Below are positions 16,151-24,703 of a DNA stretch of 64,000 bases, piece after piece (positions within the stretch are counted from its first letter, which is position 1; each line of letters begins with the position of its first letter). Under the pieces are notes generated by a model that ran no database searches, was not told the origin of the DNA, and worked only from the letters and a program-made list of their open reading frames with translations. The translations under genes and the position numbers were made by a program. Source of the DNA: Novosphingobium barchaimii LL02 (GTDB lineage Bacteria; Pseudomonadota; Alphaproteobacteria; Sphingomonadales; Sphingomonadaceae); NCBI RefSeq assembly GCF_001046635.1, contig NZ_KQ130452.1, positions 422,668-486,667 on the forward strand. The letters are read 5' to 3'.

Positions 16151-18694
16151 TCAGCGGCCCGGGATGCGGCGGCGGGCCGCGCGGGCCGCGTCCTTACCTG
16201 CCCCGGTCTGGGCTTGCACACCGGATGCCATCGCTATCGGCGCGGCAACGGCAGCAGCGCCTTGCTTTACCTTGGCGTCGAAATAATCGTTTGCCTGCAC
16301 CTGGACGACCACCGTTTGCTGGACAGCACGAGGGGAGGCGCCCGCAGCCGATACGCCCGTCATCGCCGCTGCGGCGCGTCCGTTCGCCATGGCGGCGAGG
16401 TTCTGCACACCCAGGCGCTTCACCGCGTTCGCCGGGATGACGTACTCGCCCTTGTGGACGATCCCCGCAGGCTCGTTCACTGGGCCGTCGCCGGTGTAGC
16501 CGCCCGAAGCGAAGCCGAGAGCGCCGCCGCGCGTGACAGTAATTTGCGAGGCCGAGGAAGCCGCAGCACCGCCACCAACTCCCAGCAACCCGCCAATCCC
16601 TCCCAGGATGCCGCCAAGGCCGCCGCCACCCGAACCACCGAAGATCGCCTGCTTGATCTGCAGTTTGATCAGGTCGGCGATGATCTGATTGATCACCTGA
16701 CCCGCGATGCCGCCCATCTTGATGAATTCAGCGCTGGCGTCGGCTATGCCATCAGCCAGATTGTCTACCGCATCGAGTTCAATGCTCTCGATCGCGTCGT
16801 TCATGTTTGCAGCGGTCTCGCGGACTTGCTGGCGCCGCTGTTCTAGGGGGGAGGCGGCAGCGCGGTTGGTGCTTTCCGTTTCCGCCGATTGGCGCCGGCG
16901 CAAGTTCGCCAAGGCCTCATCCAGATCTGCAATCTCGCCATTGGCAGCTGCGCGGCGGATTGCAGCCTCCTCCTCCTTGTAAGCAAGATCGAGGATGCGC
17001 AATTCAACGTCACGGCGGGCCTCGCGCGAATCAAGCAGCTGTGCCTCGACCTGCAAGGTGCTGGCCTCATCACGGGAGCGTGCTGCTTCCTGGGCTGCCT
17101 TGACCTCGGTAGCGCGGCGCTTAACCAGCTCGTTGCGCAGGCCGGCGAGCTCGCTGTCGACCAGGATGCGGCGGTCAGCCTCCTCCCGGCCCAGTTTGCC
17201 GAGCTTCACCTGAGTTTCGATGTCGTCGACCTGCTGCTTGCGTTCGCTCTCGATTGCGTCGAGCTGGAATCGCAGCACGTCCTCAGTCGCAGTGGCCAAG
17301 GCAGACTTCGCCGCATTGATGTCGTCCTGCAGCTGGGCAGAATCGCGGGCGCTGGTGGCGTCATCGCGGATCGCGCGTAGGCGTTCTTGTTCTGCCTTGC
17401 GGGCTTCGGTGGCGGCTTTGTTGGCTGCGCTCGCGCCGCCGGTCTTTTTGCCAGAGGCTGCTGGCTGCGCGCGAGGGGTAAGCGCGGCAATACCAGCTTG
17501 GCGTGCCTGATTAGCTAATTCGAACGCGGATCGAGTGGGAGCGAGCGTTAGTCCGTTCTCGCGGCGCAAACGCAGGTCTGCAGCATCCCTGTCGCGACGA
17601 TAGCGCCCTTGAAAGTCGCTGCCGTCGATGTCGAACTGCGTTCCGTTCAGTTTTTGGCCGAGGTAAGACTTGTTGGCCAGCCAGTTGGTGACAGAGTCGA
17701 TCTGTCCCAACGACTTATCGACGTCCCGGCCAAGATCGACCTTCGCCGACTGGCCATTCACATATTCGAAGAAGCGCCTGGCCTCGTCAAATATCGGGCC
17801 GAACGCACCTACAAGGCCCTCGATGCTGGCGCGGACAGCGATGCCCATATCAACGGCATCCTGCTCCAGCTCCTTGAAGCCATCGCTGCCGTCTGTGATG
17901 AAGTTGGCAAGCGCGGTCGAGAACTGGCCGCCGCGATCGAAGGCCCCGAACGTGATGATCGCCGCGTTCTCAACCTGCGTCATAGCGTCCCCGAAGGTCA
18001 CCGGAAGTTCACGGAACTCGCTGTCGATGCCTTCGGTGAATTTCTTGTTGGTCAGCGCGTTGAGCAGCTTGTCGGAGGTGAGTTCGCCAGCTTCGCCAAG
18101 TGCCTTGATCTCGCCCTTGCTCTTGCCCATGCTGTCGGTGAGCAATGTGGCGAGGCGAGGTGCCGCCTCCAGTACGCTGTTCAGTTCGTCGCCGCGCAGG
18201 GCGCCTGACGCTAAGGCTTGACCGAATTGCAGGGTGGCGGATGCTGCTTGGTTTGCATCGGCGCCGCTGATCTTGAGCGTTTTCGAGAAGGTTTCAGTCG
18301 CCCGAGCGACATCATTCTGGGTCGCGCCCAGGTCTTTGCCGGCCCTTGCGAAGTTGCCGTAAAGCGCGGTCGTTTCAGTCAGGCCAGAGCGGGTGTCGGC
18401 GGCGATCCGCCGGGCGTCCTCCTGGGCTTTGGCGAAAGTGCCGAACCCCGCCGTCGCAAGCCGAAGCTGAGCGTCGATCGTCTTGGATGCGTCGGCCAGC
18501 TGCAGGAACTCGCCGACCAGCGCCGCCGCAGAGACGCCAGCGAACAGCCCGCTCAACGTGCTGGCGAACTTGCGCACTCGGCTTTCGATACCACCAAGCT
18601 GCCGGTCGGTGTCACGGCCGGCGCGGCGCATCTCGCGTTCGAGGGAATCGACGCGCCCAAGAACTTCGATGATGACCTGTTCGGAAACTGCCAT
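16151..18694 (-). CDS. Tail tape measure protein
   Basis: This 847-aa protein has an N-terminal coiled coil, then the tape-measure core (ARRIAADTRSGLTETTALYG, GQALASGALRGDELNSVLE) at about residues 90-230, long Ala/Arg/Glu-rich helices at 430-640, and a Gly-rich hydrophobic segment (GGGGLGGILGGIGGLLG) near 720 that could insert into the membrane. Known role: sets tail length and helps eject DNA. The frameshifted chaperone gene is upstream, separated by two small tail genes and two opposite-strand morons. Confidence 0.94.
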   Translation of the reverse strand: MAVSEQVIIEVLGRVDSLEREMRRAGRDTDRQLGGIESRVRKFASTLSGLFAGVSAAALVGEFLQLADASKTIDAQLRLATAGFGTFAKAQEDARRIAADTRSGLTETTALYGNFARAGKDLGATQNDVARATETFSKTLKISGADANQAASATLQFGQALASGALRGDELNSVLEAAPRLATLLTDSMGKSKGEIKALGEAGELTSDKLLNALTNKKFTEGIDSEFRELPVTFGDAMTQVENAAIITFGAFDRGGQFSTALANFITDGSDGFKELEQDAVDMGIAVRASIEGLVGAFGPIFDEARRFFEYVNGQSAKVDLGRDVDKSLGQIDSVTNWLANKSYLGQKLNGTQFDIDGSDFQGRYRRDRDAADLRLRRENGLTLAPTRSAFELANQARQAGIAALTPRAQPAASGKKTGGASAANKAATEARKAEQERLRAIRDDATSARDSAQLQDDINAAKSALATATEDVLRFQLDAIESERKQQVDDIETQVKLGKLGREEADRRILVDSELAGLRNELVKRRATEVKAAQEAARSRDEASTLQVEAQLLDSREARRDVELRILDLAYKEEEAAIRRAAANGEIADLDEALANLRRRQSAETESTNRAAASPLEQRRQQVRETAANMNDAIESIELDAVDNLADGIADASAEFIKMGGIAGQVINQIIADLIKLQIKQAIFGGSGGGGLGGILGGIGGLLGVGGGAAASSASQITVTRGGALGFASGGYTGDGPVNEPAGIVHKGEYVIPANAVKRLGVQNLAAMANGRAAAAMTGVSAAGASPRAVQQTVVVQVQANDYFDAKVKQGAAAVAAPIAMASGVQAQTGAGKDAARAARRRIPGR

Positions 18695-18697
18695 GGT

Positions 18698-19108
18698 TTA
18701 ACGCTCCTGCGCGGCGCGACGAACGCCTCGCTTCACTGCTCGATTGACAAGTTTTTCAACTTCGGCGCGTTTCGCGTTGGCGGCAGGCGCCATGAACGGC
18801 CTGGCAGCAACTTTGCTGGTCCCAAACTCAAGCGCCGCCGAGTATTCCGCGTTCGACGAAACTTCGACTTTGAAGCGCCCTTTGTGGATGTTGTAGATAT
18901 GCCCAGCCAAGCCGCCCGTGTCGTTGTTCGGGGGTGAACCCGGGGCGGAAGGTGTGTGGTTGGCGCCACTGACGGCGCCCGACGTGATTGAGATTTGAGC
19001 CTCGACTTTGATCGCGTCCCCGCCTGCGAATAAAGCTTGGTCGACTTCGCGCGCCGTCTCAGCGGTCATACGGCCCAACAACGACGAAATGGATCTACGC
19101 CGTGCCAT
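18698..19108 (-). CDS. HK97 gp10-like head-tail/tail component
   Basis: This 136-aa protein starts at the ATG at 19108 (MARRRSISSLLGRM); the longer frame upstream is the shadow of the overlapping gene. HK97-gp10 family features are seen in VEVSSNAEYSAALEFGTSK and ARPFMAPAANA, the usual 'YA..vEfGT..m.arPF' pattern. These proteins act in joining head and tail or in tail completion. Its place after the chaperone genes is unusual but seen in some siphoviruses. Confidence 0.82.
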   Translation of the reverse strand: MARRRSISSLLGRMTAETAREVDQALFAGGDAIKVEAQISITSGAVSGANHTPSAPGSPPNNDTGGLAGHIYNIHKGRFKVEVSSNAEYSAALEFGTSKVAARPFMAPAANAKRAEVEKLVNRAVKRGVRRAAQER

Positions 19109-19367
19109 GGACGCCCTCCGCATTCGGGCGCAGGACAAGTGCACACACGATATCGAGGGCGGGCCCGGAGCCGACTTCCTTTTCCAAACCCCGGAAGGTT
19201 GCGCCGATATGGGTTTTGGAGCGGCGGAAGCGGCGGTAAACCGCTTCACGGTCGCTAGGATTGATGGCGACGTGTTTGTCGCTGACGCGCTCGACGTTGC
19301 GAGCTGACGCCATTGTGGTGGTCGCTGCGGCAAAGCGGCTCAACGTGGCGGGATCGACCTCGGGCAT
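19095..19367 (-). CDS. Small phage protein upstream of gp10-like gene
   Basis: A 90-aa frame overlapping the gp10-like start by 14 nt. Sequence MPEVDPATLSRFAAATTTM then basic and mixed alpha/beta; no recognised domain. The start has no strong ribosome-binding site but is preceded at 33 nt by the recurrent GACAACGGTAA element shared with other late genes, which supports the call. Confidence 0.6.
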   Translation of the reverse strand: MPEVDPATLSRFAAATTTMASARNVERVSDKHVAINPSDREAVYRRFRRSKTHIGATFRGLEKEVGSGPALDIVCALVLRPNAEGVHGTA

Positions 19368-19424
19368 TGCAGCAGGCTATGCGCTGGCGCTATGCAGCCT
19401 TACCGTTGTCGGTGGGGTGGTACG

Positions 19425-19886
19425 ATGAAGCGTTGTCCAAAATGCGCAGAGAAAATCCAGGACAAAGCCTCTGTGTGTCGTTTCTGCGGGGTCGATCAAC
19501 CAGCGCTACCGAAGGGCGACAACAAAGCGCTTTATGTAGTGTGCACGGTCATCGTCGTGCTTCTGTTTGTTGCCAGTCAAGGCAGGGAAAAAACTGCTGC
19601 AGGGTCAGGAATCGACGCACAGGTGCCCGCCGACCCCCACGGCGGATGCCTCCTTCGTGGCATTGGGGGGCAGTCCCTGAACTTCGCCGGGTTGGTCGAA
19701 AACCGCCTTCGTAACCCCAGCAGTTTCGAACACGTTGCCACCGTAGCGGGGCCAGTAGTCGATGGGGTTTTTCCGGTGACCATGAAATATCGGGCCACGA
19801 ACGGTTTCGGCGCGATCGATACCTATGTCGCCATTGGCGAGGTGCGCGTCGAAGGATGTGGGGCGAGGGTTATCACGACGGAATGA
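19425..19886 (+). CDS. Moron: zinc-ribbon membrane protein
   Basis: Opposite in strand to the whole structural operon. The 153-aa product starts at the ATG at 19425 and has an N-terminal zinc ribbon (CPKC...CRFCG), then one membrane segment at about residues 32-50 (ALYVVCTVIVVLLFVASQ), then a beta-rich domain (VFPVTMKYRATNGFGA). Such insertions in late operons are typical morons, expressed in the lysogen and often affecting superinfection or host fitness. The function is not known. Confidence 0.75.
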   Translation: MKRCPKCAEKIQDKASVCRFCGVDQPALPKGDNKALYVVCTVIVVLLFVASQGREKTAAGSGIDAQVPADPHGGCLLRGIGGQSLNFAGLVENRLRNPSSFEHVATVAGPVVDGVFPVTMKYRATNGFGAIDTYVAIGEVRVEGCGARVITTE

Positions 19887-19962
19887 GGGCGGCACCGCAG
19901 AGCCGCCCATCGACTCCCCCGATCCTCCCGCGCCATAGTGCGGCGCGAATCGAGGGGGTGAT

Positions 19963-20298
19963 ATGGCTGATGATCCGGTGCCGCAGCGCATTGAAATACC
20001 AAAGCGCGCGAAGCAGAGGCGGTTCGAGCAGTTCGAACGAATGGGCGAGGCTCGCGTGCGAGAGTTAATCCTGATCGGGCGTTATACCGGTCAGACCTTG
20101 GAGTGGGCGCGGGAATGGCTCTCGCGCTTTGATAACGCCTCCCGTGAAGAGCGTATGGAGGCTTCCAATCGGGAAAGCAGCCAAACCGCTCGCAGCGCAA
20201 AAAATGCGGCGTGGGCAGCGGCAATCGCAGCGGTGATGGCGGTGATAGTTCCGATAGTCATGCCGTTCATCTTTCGATATTTTGGGATCAAACCCTAA
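19963..20298 (+). CDS. Moron: small membrane protein
   Basis: A 111-aa protein, again against the operon. A basic, helical N-terminal half (IEIPKRAKQRRFEQFERMG) is followed by a C-terminal membrane segment (about residues 82-105, AAIAAVMAVIVPIVMPFIF). A ribosome-binding site (GAGGGGG) precedes the ATG. It converges with the frameshifted chaperone extension, overlapping it by 4 nt. It is probably membrane-anchored with a cytoplasmic head; a superinfection role is only inferred. Confidence 0.7.
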   Translation: MADDPVPQRIEIPKRAKQRRFEQFERMGEARVRELILIGRYTGQTLEWAREWLSRFDNASREERMEASNRESSQTARSAKNAAWAAAIAAVMAVIVPIVMPFIFRYFGIKP

Positions 20299-20513
20299 CT
20301 GGCCCTGTGAGTGTCCATGAACCGTCGAAGCCTGTCAGGATCGACCGACCCATTGCCCGATCCCTCAGACTGATGCGCCTCGTTGTGGGCCTCCAGGGCC
20401 TCAAGGTACTCGCCCAGCGACAGATCCCGGTAATCCAGGCCCATGCCGCCGCAATTCGCAATCACTTGGCCCCGGCGAAACGGCGTTGGCGCTTCGGCTT
20501 TACGGGGTCGGCT
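20295..20513 (-). CDS. Tail assembly chaperone T-domain, made by -1 frameshift
   Basis: This frame has no sensible start of its own. It continues the upstream chaperone frame after a -1 slip on a run of nine A (minus strand, positions 20521-20513). The 72 added residues include GMGLDYRDLSLGEYLEALEA, a pattern typical of the T part of gpG/gpGT-type chaperones. The full fusion would be ~211 residues. In lambda the equivalent gpGT ties the chaperone to the tail tube; the ratio of the two products matters. Confidence 0.82.
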   Translation of the reverse strand, partial: SRPRKAEAPTPFRRGQVIANCGGMGLDYRDLSLGEYLEALEAHNEAHQSEGSGNGSVDPDRLRRFMDTHRAS

Positions 20514-20929
20514 TTTTTTTTGAGCGAAACGCCCTTGATCGTGGCGTGAAGGATATCCCACGCCAGCAGCGCGCATCCTTCGAAGTTGCGCAGCAGGTTT
20601 TCGTTGACCAGGCGGGCGGCCAGCTTGGTGTCGACCTCAAACTGGTCGCCATCCTTCTCGCCTGAGTTCCCGCCGATCAGCGCTCGCTCGATGATGTTGT
20701 GCAGGTCGCCAGCGAATATGCTGCCACCGGGCACGCGCACCAGACTGCCGTCCGGGTCAACCGCGATGCCGGCAGATAGCTCGTCGTAGAGCTGGAACAT
20801 CGAGACGGGATATTCGCGGTTACGCAAGGCCGGGGTGACCGGCCCCTTTTCTACCGCCAGCACTGCTGGAAGCGGGAGGTAGAAGGTGAACCGGCCGCCG
20901 GCGAAATCCCGCTCGATAGCCGTGTCCAT
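20462..20929 (-). CDS. Tail assembly chaperone (gpG-like)
   Basis: This 155-aa protein follows the tail tube gene with a one-base overlap. It starts MDTAIERDFAGGRFTFYLPL, and its position and length fit tail assembly chaperones. Its 3' part carries the slippery run CTC-AAA-AAA-AAA-GCC, where A AAA AAA G is the classical -1 signal; the zero-frame product ends ADPVKPKRQRRFAGAK. It should coat the tape measure protein during tail assembly. Confidence 0.82.
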   Translation of the reverse strand: MDTAIERDFAGGRFTFYLPLPAVLAVEKGPVTPALRNREYPVSMFQLYDELSAGIAVDPDGSLVRVPGGSIFAGDLHNIIERALIGGNSGEKDGDQFEVDTKLAARLVNENLLRNFEGCALLAWDILHATIKGVSLKKKADPVKPKRQRRFAGAK

Positions 20930-21390
20930 CAGGCAGCAGCTACCCAGACCAATTCACCTTCACCTTCAAGGGTGATGTCGGCCGTGCCTCCAGTGTCACC
21001 CTCGACCGCGAAAGCCTGGTTGCGCGCGGTCATCATGGCGATGCCGCTGTAGGTGCCCATCAGTTCGCCCGCGTCGGTGTCATCGTCTCGGTACAACTCG
21101 ATATCGTATTCCTTCTTCACGCCGAACGCGTTGGAATAGGCCGTCTCGATATCGATGTTGTCTTCGCCAGACCCGCTGACGTTCCAAGAATTGCCGTTGT
21201 TGCGGATCTTGCGGGTGCCGGGGCGATTAGGCTTGGCGCAGTCGCGGCGGTAGCGCTCGCTCATGTTGACGCTGCGGTTGATCGTCACGTTCTCGATGCC
21301 GCATAGGAGCGTCATCACGACGGGCGGGCCGTCTGCGGTCTTGATCTTGAGTAGGGCGAAATCGGCGCTATTCGGCTCGGACACGGGCAA
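20929..21390 (-). CDS. Major tail tube protein
   Basis: This 153-aa protein is beta-rich, with the conserved-looking NVTINRSVNMSERYRRDC, then NSWNVSGSGEDNIDIETAYS, then ending EGEGELVWVAAA. These fit tail tube subunits of siphoviruses/GTAs, and the gene stands directly before the chaperone pair, as expected. It would be the most abundant tail protein. Confidence 0.8.
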   Translation of the reverse strand: MPVSEPNSADFALLKIKTADGPPVVMTLLCGIENVTINRSVNMSERYRRDCAKPNRPGTRKIRNNGNSWNVSGSGEDNIDIETAYSNAFGVKKEYDIELYRDDDTDAGELMGTYSGIAMMTARNQAFAVEGDTGGTADITLEGEGELVWVAAA

Positions 21391-21423
21391 TTCTCCAGCA
21401 AGTTTGCCAGAGACTAAGGCCCG

Positions 21424-21522
21424 TCAGTCTTCTGCTTTACCGCCCTCTATGGCGTGGAAGCGATTGCGCCTGCGCTCGGCTTCCCATTCTGCTTTTGGTG
21501 GCTCCTGGGCCATGATAATCAT
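21424..21522 (-). CDS. Very small phage frame (32 aa)
   Basis: Starts with an ATG overlapping the stop of the upstream small gene (ATGA) and reads MIIMAQEPPKAEWEAERRRN then a short charged end. Both position and overlap fit the coupling seen across this operon, but with 32 codons it could be spurious. The same frame is open further upstream, so a frameshift product from the previous gene is possible too. Confidence 0.35.
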   Translation of the reverse strand: MIIMAQEPPKAEWEAERRRNRFHAIEGGKAED

Positions 21523-21677
21523 TGCGCGCATGACGCGGGCGGCAACCTCGTCGCCATCCTCTTCAAGATCTCGGCGGCGGCCATAACGTCGTTGATGGGG
21601 ATCATGTTGGACCGGATCATCTGCGTGAGCAGCGCAGTCACAACCCGTTCGGAAACCGGCACTTCATCGTCATCCAT
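21519..21677 (-). CDS. Small phage protein between head-tail and tail tube genes (52 aa)
   Basis: MDDDEVPVSERVVTALLTQM followed by a helical stretch ending PPASCAQ. It fills the gap between the DUF3168-type gene and the tail tube gene and is otherwise the only plausible coding use of that stretch. No family recognised. Confidence 0.5.
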   Translation of the reverse strand: MDDDEVPVSERVVTALLTQMIRSNMIPINDVMAAAEILKRMATRLPPASCAQ

Positions 21678-21689
21678 TCCGGTGACGTA

Positions 21690-22151
21690 TCAGCCTTGGT
21701 AGGCCCGCGCAACGATGGCCGCGATGCCGTGGTATGCGTCAGCTTCCGCGCCGTCCTGCATCAGATCGGCGGACGAGACGATGAAGCGGTAGCGTCGGCC
21801 AGCGACCTCGTAGGCATGGCTGTGGATCGCTTCGACCACCGCGTCATTGAGGCGGCCGGCGTGATCCTTTGCAGTTTCAATGATCTGCGAGGACGAATTG
21901 AAGCGCGGCTTGGCGAATGAGTGCAAGCGAAACCTCACCTCCGACCGGGCGGTACATCCTCGGCCGCGCGGGATTGCTTGGGATGCGTCGAGCCGGACGA
22001 AGGGCCACACTGGCGCGCCCTGCGCATCAAAGCCCGCAGTTTTTGGCTGGGGGTCGATCGAAGTCTTCGGGAGAATGGCGATAAGCGGTGCATAGGCCTT
22101 CAACGTGATGATGGCGGCGCGTTCAGTCTCGCGGATCAGGACGGATGCCAT
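21690..22151 (-). CDS. Tail completion protein (DUF3168-like)
   Basis: Start taken at ATG 22151, overlapping the previous stop by one base; the longer open frame upstream is a shadow. The 153-aa product has PVWPFVRLDASQAIPR, RSEVRFRLHSFAK and HSHAYEVAGRRYRFIV, in the order of the DUF3168/tail-terminator family. Position before the tail tube supports this. Confidence 0.82.
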   Translation of the reverse strand: MASVLIRETERAAIITLKAYAPLIAILPKTSIDPQPKTAGFDAQGAPVWPFVRLDASQAIPRGRGCTARSEVRFRLHSFAKPRFNSSSQIIETAKDHAGRLNDAVVEAIHSHAYEVAGRRYRFIVSSADLMQDGAEADAYHGIAAIVARAYQG

Positions 22152-22528
22152 TACCCCTGCCTCCCACGCAGTTCGAACCCGGCGGCGCCTGTGTCTCGGT
22201 CCACGCTCTCGATGCCCCAGAGCCCGGCGAACGGTCCCTGCAGTAGCTCGATGCGATCCTCGGTGGAGATTTCGCCGGTGAGCGTATCTGCCAGCACGAT
22301 GATGCGGCGGTCCTTCTCGATGAATCCCTCGGCCTGGCGCATCGACAGCGTGGCGGCATCGACCTGGGCCATGCAGTCTCGACGCGTTGGTTCGCCGCTG
22401 CCGGGAATGATCGACCCGCCGTCGTCGTATTCGATCTCGCCTTGAGTGATGATCTGCGCGGGCCAGTACGGTCCGCCGAATACCGCTGAGAATGCGAGGC
22501 CGATGTCGGCGAAGGCTGCATCGAGCAT
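22151..22528 (-). CDS. Head-closure / head-tail joining protein
   Basis: A 125-aa beta-rich protein; the segment RDCMAQVDAATLSMRQAEGF and EGFIEKDRRIIVLADTL fit head-closure proteins placed between the connector and tail terminator. One-base overlap with the following gene. Assigned by position and general pattern. Confidence 0.7.
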   Translation of the reverse strand: MLDAAFADIGLAFSAVFGGPYWPAQIITQGEIEYDDGGSIIPGSGEPTRRDCMAQVDAATLSMRQAEGFIEKDRRIIVLADTLTGEISTEDRIELLQGPFAGLWGIESVDRDTGAAGFELRGRQG

Positions 22529-22923
22529 CAGCAGGGCGTCCCGGTAAAGCCCATAAGCACCGGCCCACTAAACAGGCGGCTCTGGATAGCCTGAAACTCG
22601 ACGCCGTATGGGGTAGATCCGTACCCACCCTTGGCGCGCTGGGCGACGACGCTTTCGGCGATCGAGGCAGAAAATGTGCCCGATTTGAAACTGGTCGCCC
22701 CGGTCGCCAGGAGCATCGCGCTACCAGCAGCGCCGCCGATTCCTTGCGACGCCAGATAGTGCGCCGTGAGGAACTCGGTCGCGTCCTGCTGCTCGTCGCC
22801 GTAGTTCTCGCCGACCTTCGCCTCTGCCTTCGTGGCCCAGGCGGCATAGGGCGCTTCGGTGAGCGTGGAGAAGGCAGGGAACAGGGCTTGGAAATCGGCT
22901 AGGGGGAGGCGGGTGTAGGGCAA
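22528..22923 (-). CDS. DUF4054-type head-tail connector
   Basis: This 131-aa protein has FQALFPAFSTLTEAPYAAW near the start and ATEFLTAHYLASQG in the middle, the DUF4054 pattern (helical adaptor of gp6-like connectors). It follows the capsid region. The product should form the ring between portal and tail. Confidence 0.82.
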   Translation of the reverse strand: MPYTRLPLADFQALFPAFSTLTEAPYAAWATKAEAKVGENYGDEQQDATEFLTAHYLASQGIGGAAGSAMLLATGATSFKSGTFSASIAESVVAQRAKGGYGSTPYGVEFQAIQSRLFSGPVLMGFTGTPC

Positions 22924-22994
22924 GGATAGGTCCTTACGAAAAGTGCCGCCACCCTGGTGAGTAGCGGCCCGTATGCGTGACGAAGGCGGGAAGG

Positions 22995-23303
22995 TTAGAA
23001 CTTCGGTTCGTTCGCCAGTTCGATGGCGGCGAGGATGTCGTCCTTCTTGGTCGCTTCGCCCAGGTCGATGCCGTTCGTCTCGGCAAAGGTCTTGAGCTCC
23101 GCCACCGTCATCTTGGTGATGTCCGGCGCATCCATTTCCTCGTAGCCCTCACCGTCGAGCAGTTCGGCTTTCAGCCCCTCGACTTCGCCGATCGGCTGCG
23201 AAACGTGGACGGTGGCCGTATCGCCCGGCGCGACGAGCTTCACGCCATCCGGGGTCTGGAAGGCCTTCGTGCGGAAGTCGTTGTTGGTGACCTTGTACTT
23301 CAT
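22995..23303 (-). CDS. Small head-region protein with C-terminal HeH/SAP-like motif
   Basis: A 102-aa protein: a beta-rich N-terminal half (VKLVAPGDTATVHVSQPIG) and a C-terminal helix-extended-loop-helix (MTVAELKTFAETNGIDLG, KKDDILAAIE), as often found in short phage head proteins after the major capsid gene. It may stabilise DNA or the head surface. The motif is clear, the role inferred. Confidence 0.72.
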   Translation of the reverse strand: MKYKVTNNDFRTKAFQTPDGVKLVAPGDTATVHVSQPIGEVEGLKAELLDGEGYEEMDAPDITKMTVAELKTFAETNGIDLGEATKKDDILAAIELANEPKF

Positions 23304-23306
23304 GGC

Positions 23307-24323
23307 TTACGTCCTCGTGCCGGTGCGGAGAAGGTCGGGGCGCTGGTTGAAGTACAGCGGGTAGCTGTACAGTTCGCCACGGGTCCAAGCTGCGCGCTGC
23401 AGATCAGGGATGTTCAGGGCGTACACGTCCTGGCCGGGGGTGTTGACGTAGGGGCCGAACTCAGCCGGTGCCATCGCCTTCTTGAACACGTCCTGCGCGC
23501 CCACGGGGAAGAAGATGGCGTTGTCCACGCCCACCGCGACGGTCGAATTGTCGTCGGTGCCCTGGTAGTTATGCCAGGTGATGCCGCCATATTCGAAATC
23601 ACCGAAGCTGTTGTTGCCGCGCAGATCGGCGGCAGCGGACCAGTTCAGATAGGTGGTGCGGACCTGCGGGTGGTTGATCAGCGCGTCATAGAAGGCATCG
23701 CCGACCAGTGCGTGAACCTTCGTTGCCGGGGTCCATGCGCCCTTGGAGGTGCGCTTCATCGAGCGGATCACCTGCGCGCACTTGCCGCGAACGTCGGTGG
23801 TGTCGACGTTCAGTGCGAAGCTGATGGCGTCGGGCGCGGTCACGCCGAACGCGGTGAAGTAGTTGTAGATCACCGTCGTGCCATCGGCATCGAGAAGGAG
23901 GCCCTGCAGCGCGCCCAGACGATGGAACTCGTGGGTCAGTTCCATGTCGTTGCGGACGCGCGAGAGGCGGCGCAGGTACTCAGTCTGGACCGACTGCAGT
24001 TCGCTCTGCGACCCGAAGGCGCGGATGCCTTGCACCTCTTCGGCGTAGATCGTGAAGCCCTTTGCAAGACGCGTGGTCTTGAGGGGCACTGCGTCACGCT
24101 GATCGCGCACCAGTTCGGCAGGCGGTGCGCCGACCGGCGACGAGGGGATGAGCGCCAGCGTCGAGCCGCGACGATCGACCCAGATGTCCCGCGTGGTCAC
24201 GGCCATCGAGTCGAACAGGCCGAGCTGCCCCAGAAGCTGCGGAACGTAGTCCATCTTGTCGACCGCGCCGGTGAGCGAGGTCATCGAGAAGGCCGACGAG
24301 TTGAAGATATCCATTCCAGCCAT
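23307..24323 (-). CDS. Major capsid protein (lambda gpE-like family)
   Basis: This 338-aa protein has the layout of the lambda gpE family (MDIFNSSAFSMTSLTGAVDK at the N-terminus, an extended middle VRNDMELTHEFHRLGALQG, and a C-terminal NTPGQDVYALNIPDLQRA). A gpD-like decoration gene precedes it and a protease/scaffold gene precedes that, the order of lambda-type heads. It has the HK97 fold by family. Met4 is an alternative start. Confidence 0.92.
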   Translation of the reverse strand: MAGMDIFNSSAFSMTSLTGAVDKMDYVPQLLGQLGLFDSMAVTTRDIWVDRRGSTLALIPSSPVGAPPAELVRDQRDAVPLKTTRLAKGFTIYAEEVQGIRAFGSQSELQSVQTEYLRRLSRVRNDMELTHEFHRLGALQGLLLDADGTTVIYNYFTAFGVTAPDAISFALNVDTTDVRGKCAQVIRSMKRTSKGAWTPATKVHALVGDAFYDALINHPQVRTTYLNWSAAADLRGNNSFGDFEYGGITWHNYQGTDDNSTVAVGVDNAIFFPVGAQDVFKKAMAPAEFGPYVNTPGQDVYALNIPDLQRAAWTRGELYSYPLYFNQRPDLLRTGTRT

Positions 24324-24334
24324 TGTCGGGCCCC

Positions 24335-24700
24335 TTATCGAACGATGATGCCGAGCGCCGCGAGTGCAGCGTTGGCGGTTGCAATGGCTGCGGCGTCTGC
24401 GCCGGCAGAGTAGGTGAGGTTCGCGCCCACGACCTGGGCGTCACGCGAAACGATGGTGCGCTTGGCGGTGCCGATGACGCCTTCGAACAGAATGCCCGCG
24501 ACGGTCTGCGAGCCGTCCGAGGCGCCGGGCGCGTGCCGCACGAAATTGCCGCCAGCGGTGATCTTGCCAAGCAGCGTGCCGGCGACAAGGCCGGGTGCAG
24601 CACCGCCGGCGACGGTCACCTGGTCGCGCGAACGGTACATGCCCTGCGCTTCCGAGATCAGGAAGCCGGCGGTGTGAATGCCTTCGGTCAGAATGGCCAT
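24335..24700 (-). CDS. Head decoration protein (lambda gpD-like)
   Basis: This 121-aa protein is rich in Ala and Gly, with LVAGTLLGKIT and VAGILFEGVIG segments typical of the gpD trimer family. It stands between the protease/scaffold and capsid genes. Known role: trimers cement the expanded capsid surface. Confidence 0.88.
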   Translation of the reverse strand: MAILTEGIHTAGFLISEAQGMYRSRDQVTVAGGAAPGLVAGTLLGKITAGGNFVRHAPGASDGSQTVAGILFEGVIGTAKRTIVSRDAQVVGANLTYSAGADAAAIATANAALAALGIIVR

Positions 24701-24703
24701 GTC

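Noticed and set aside
22977-24413. 478-codon plus-strand frame over the capsid gene
   Set aside because: Shadow of the capsid and neighbouring head genes; no domain, biased composition.
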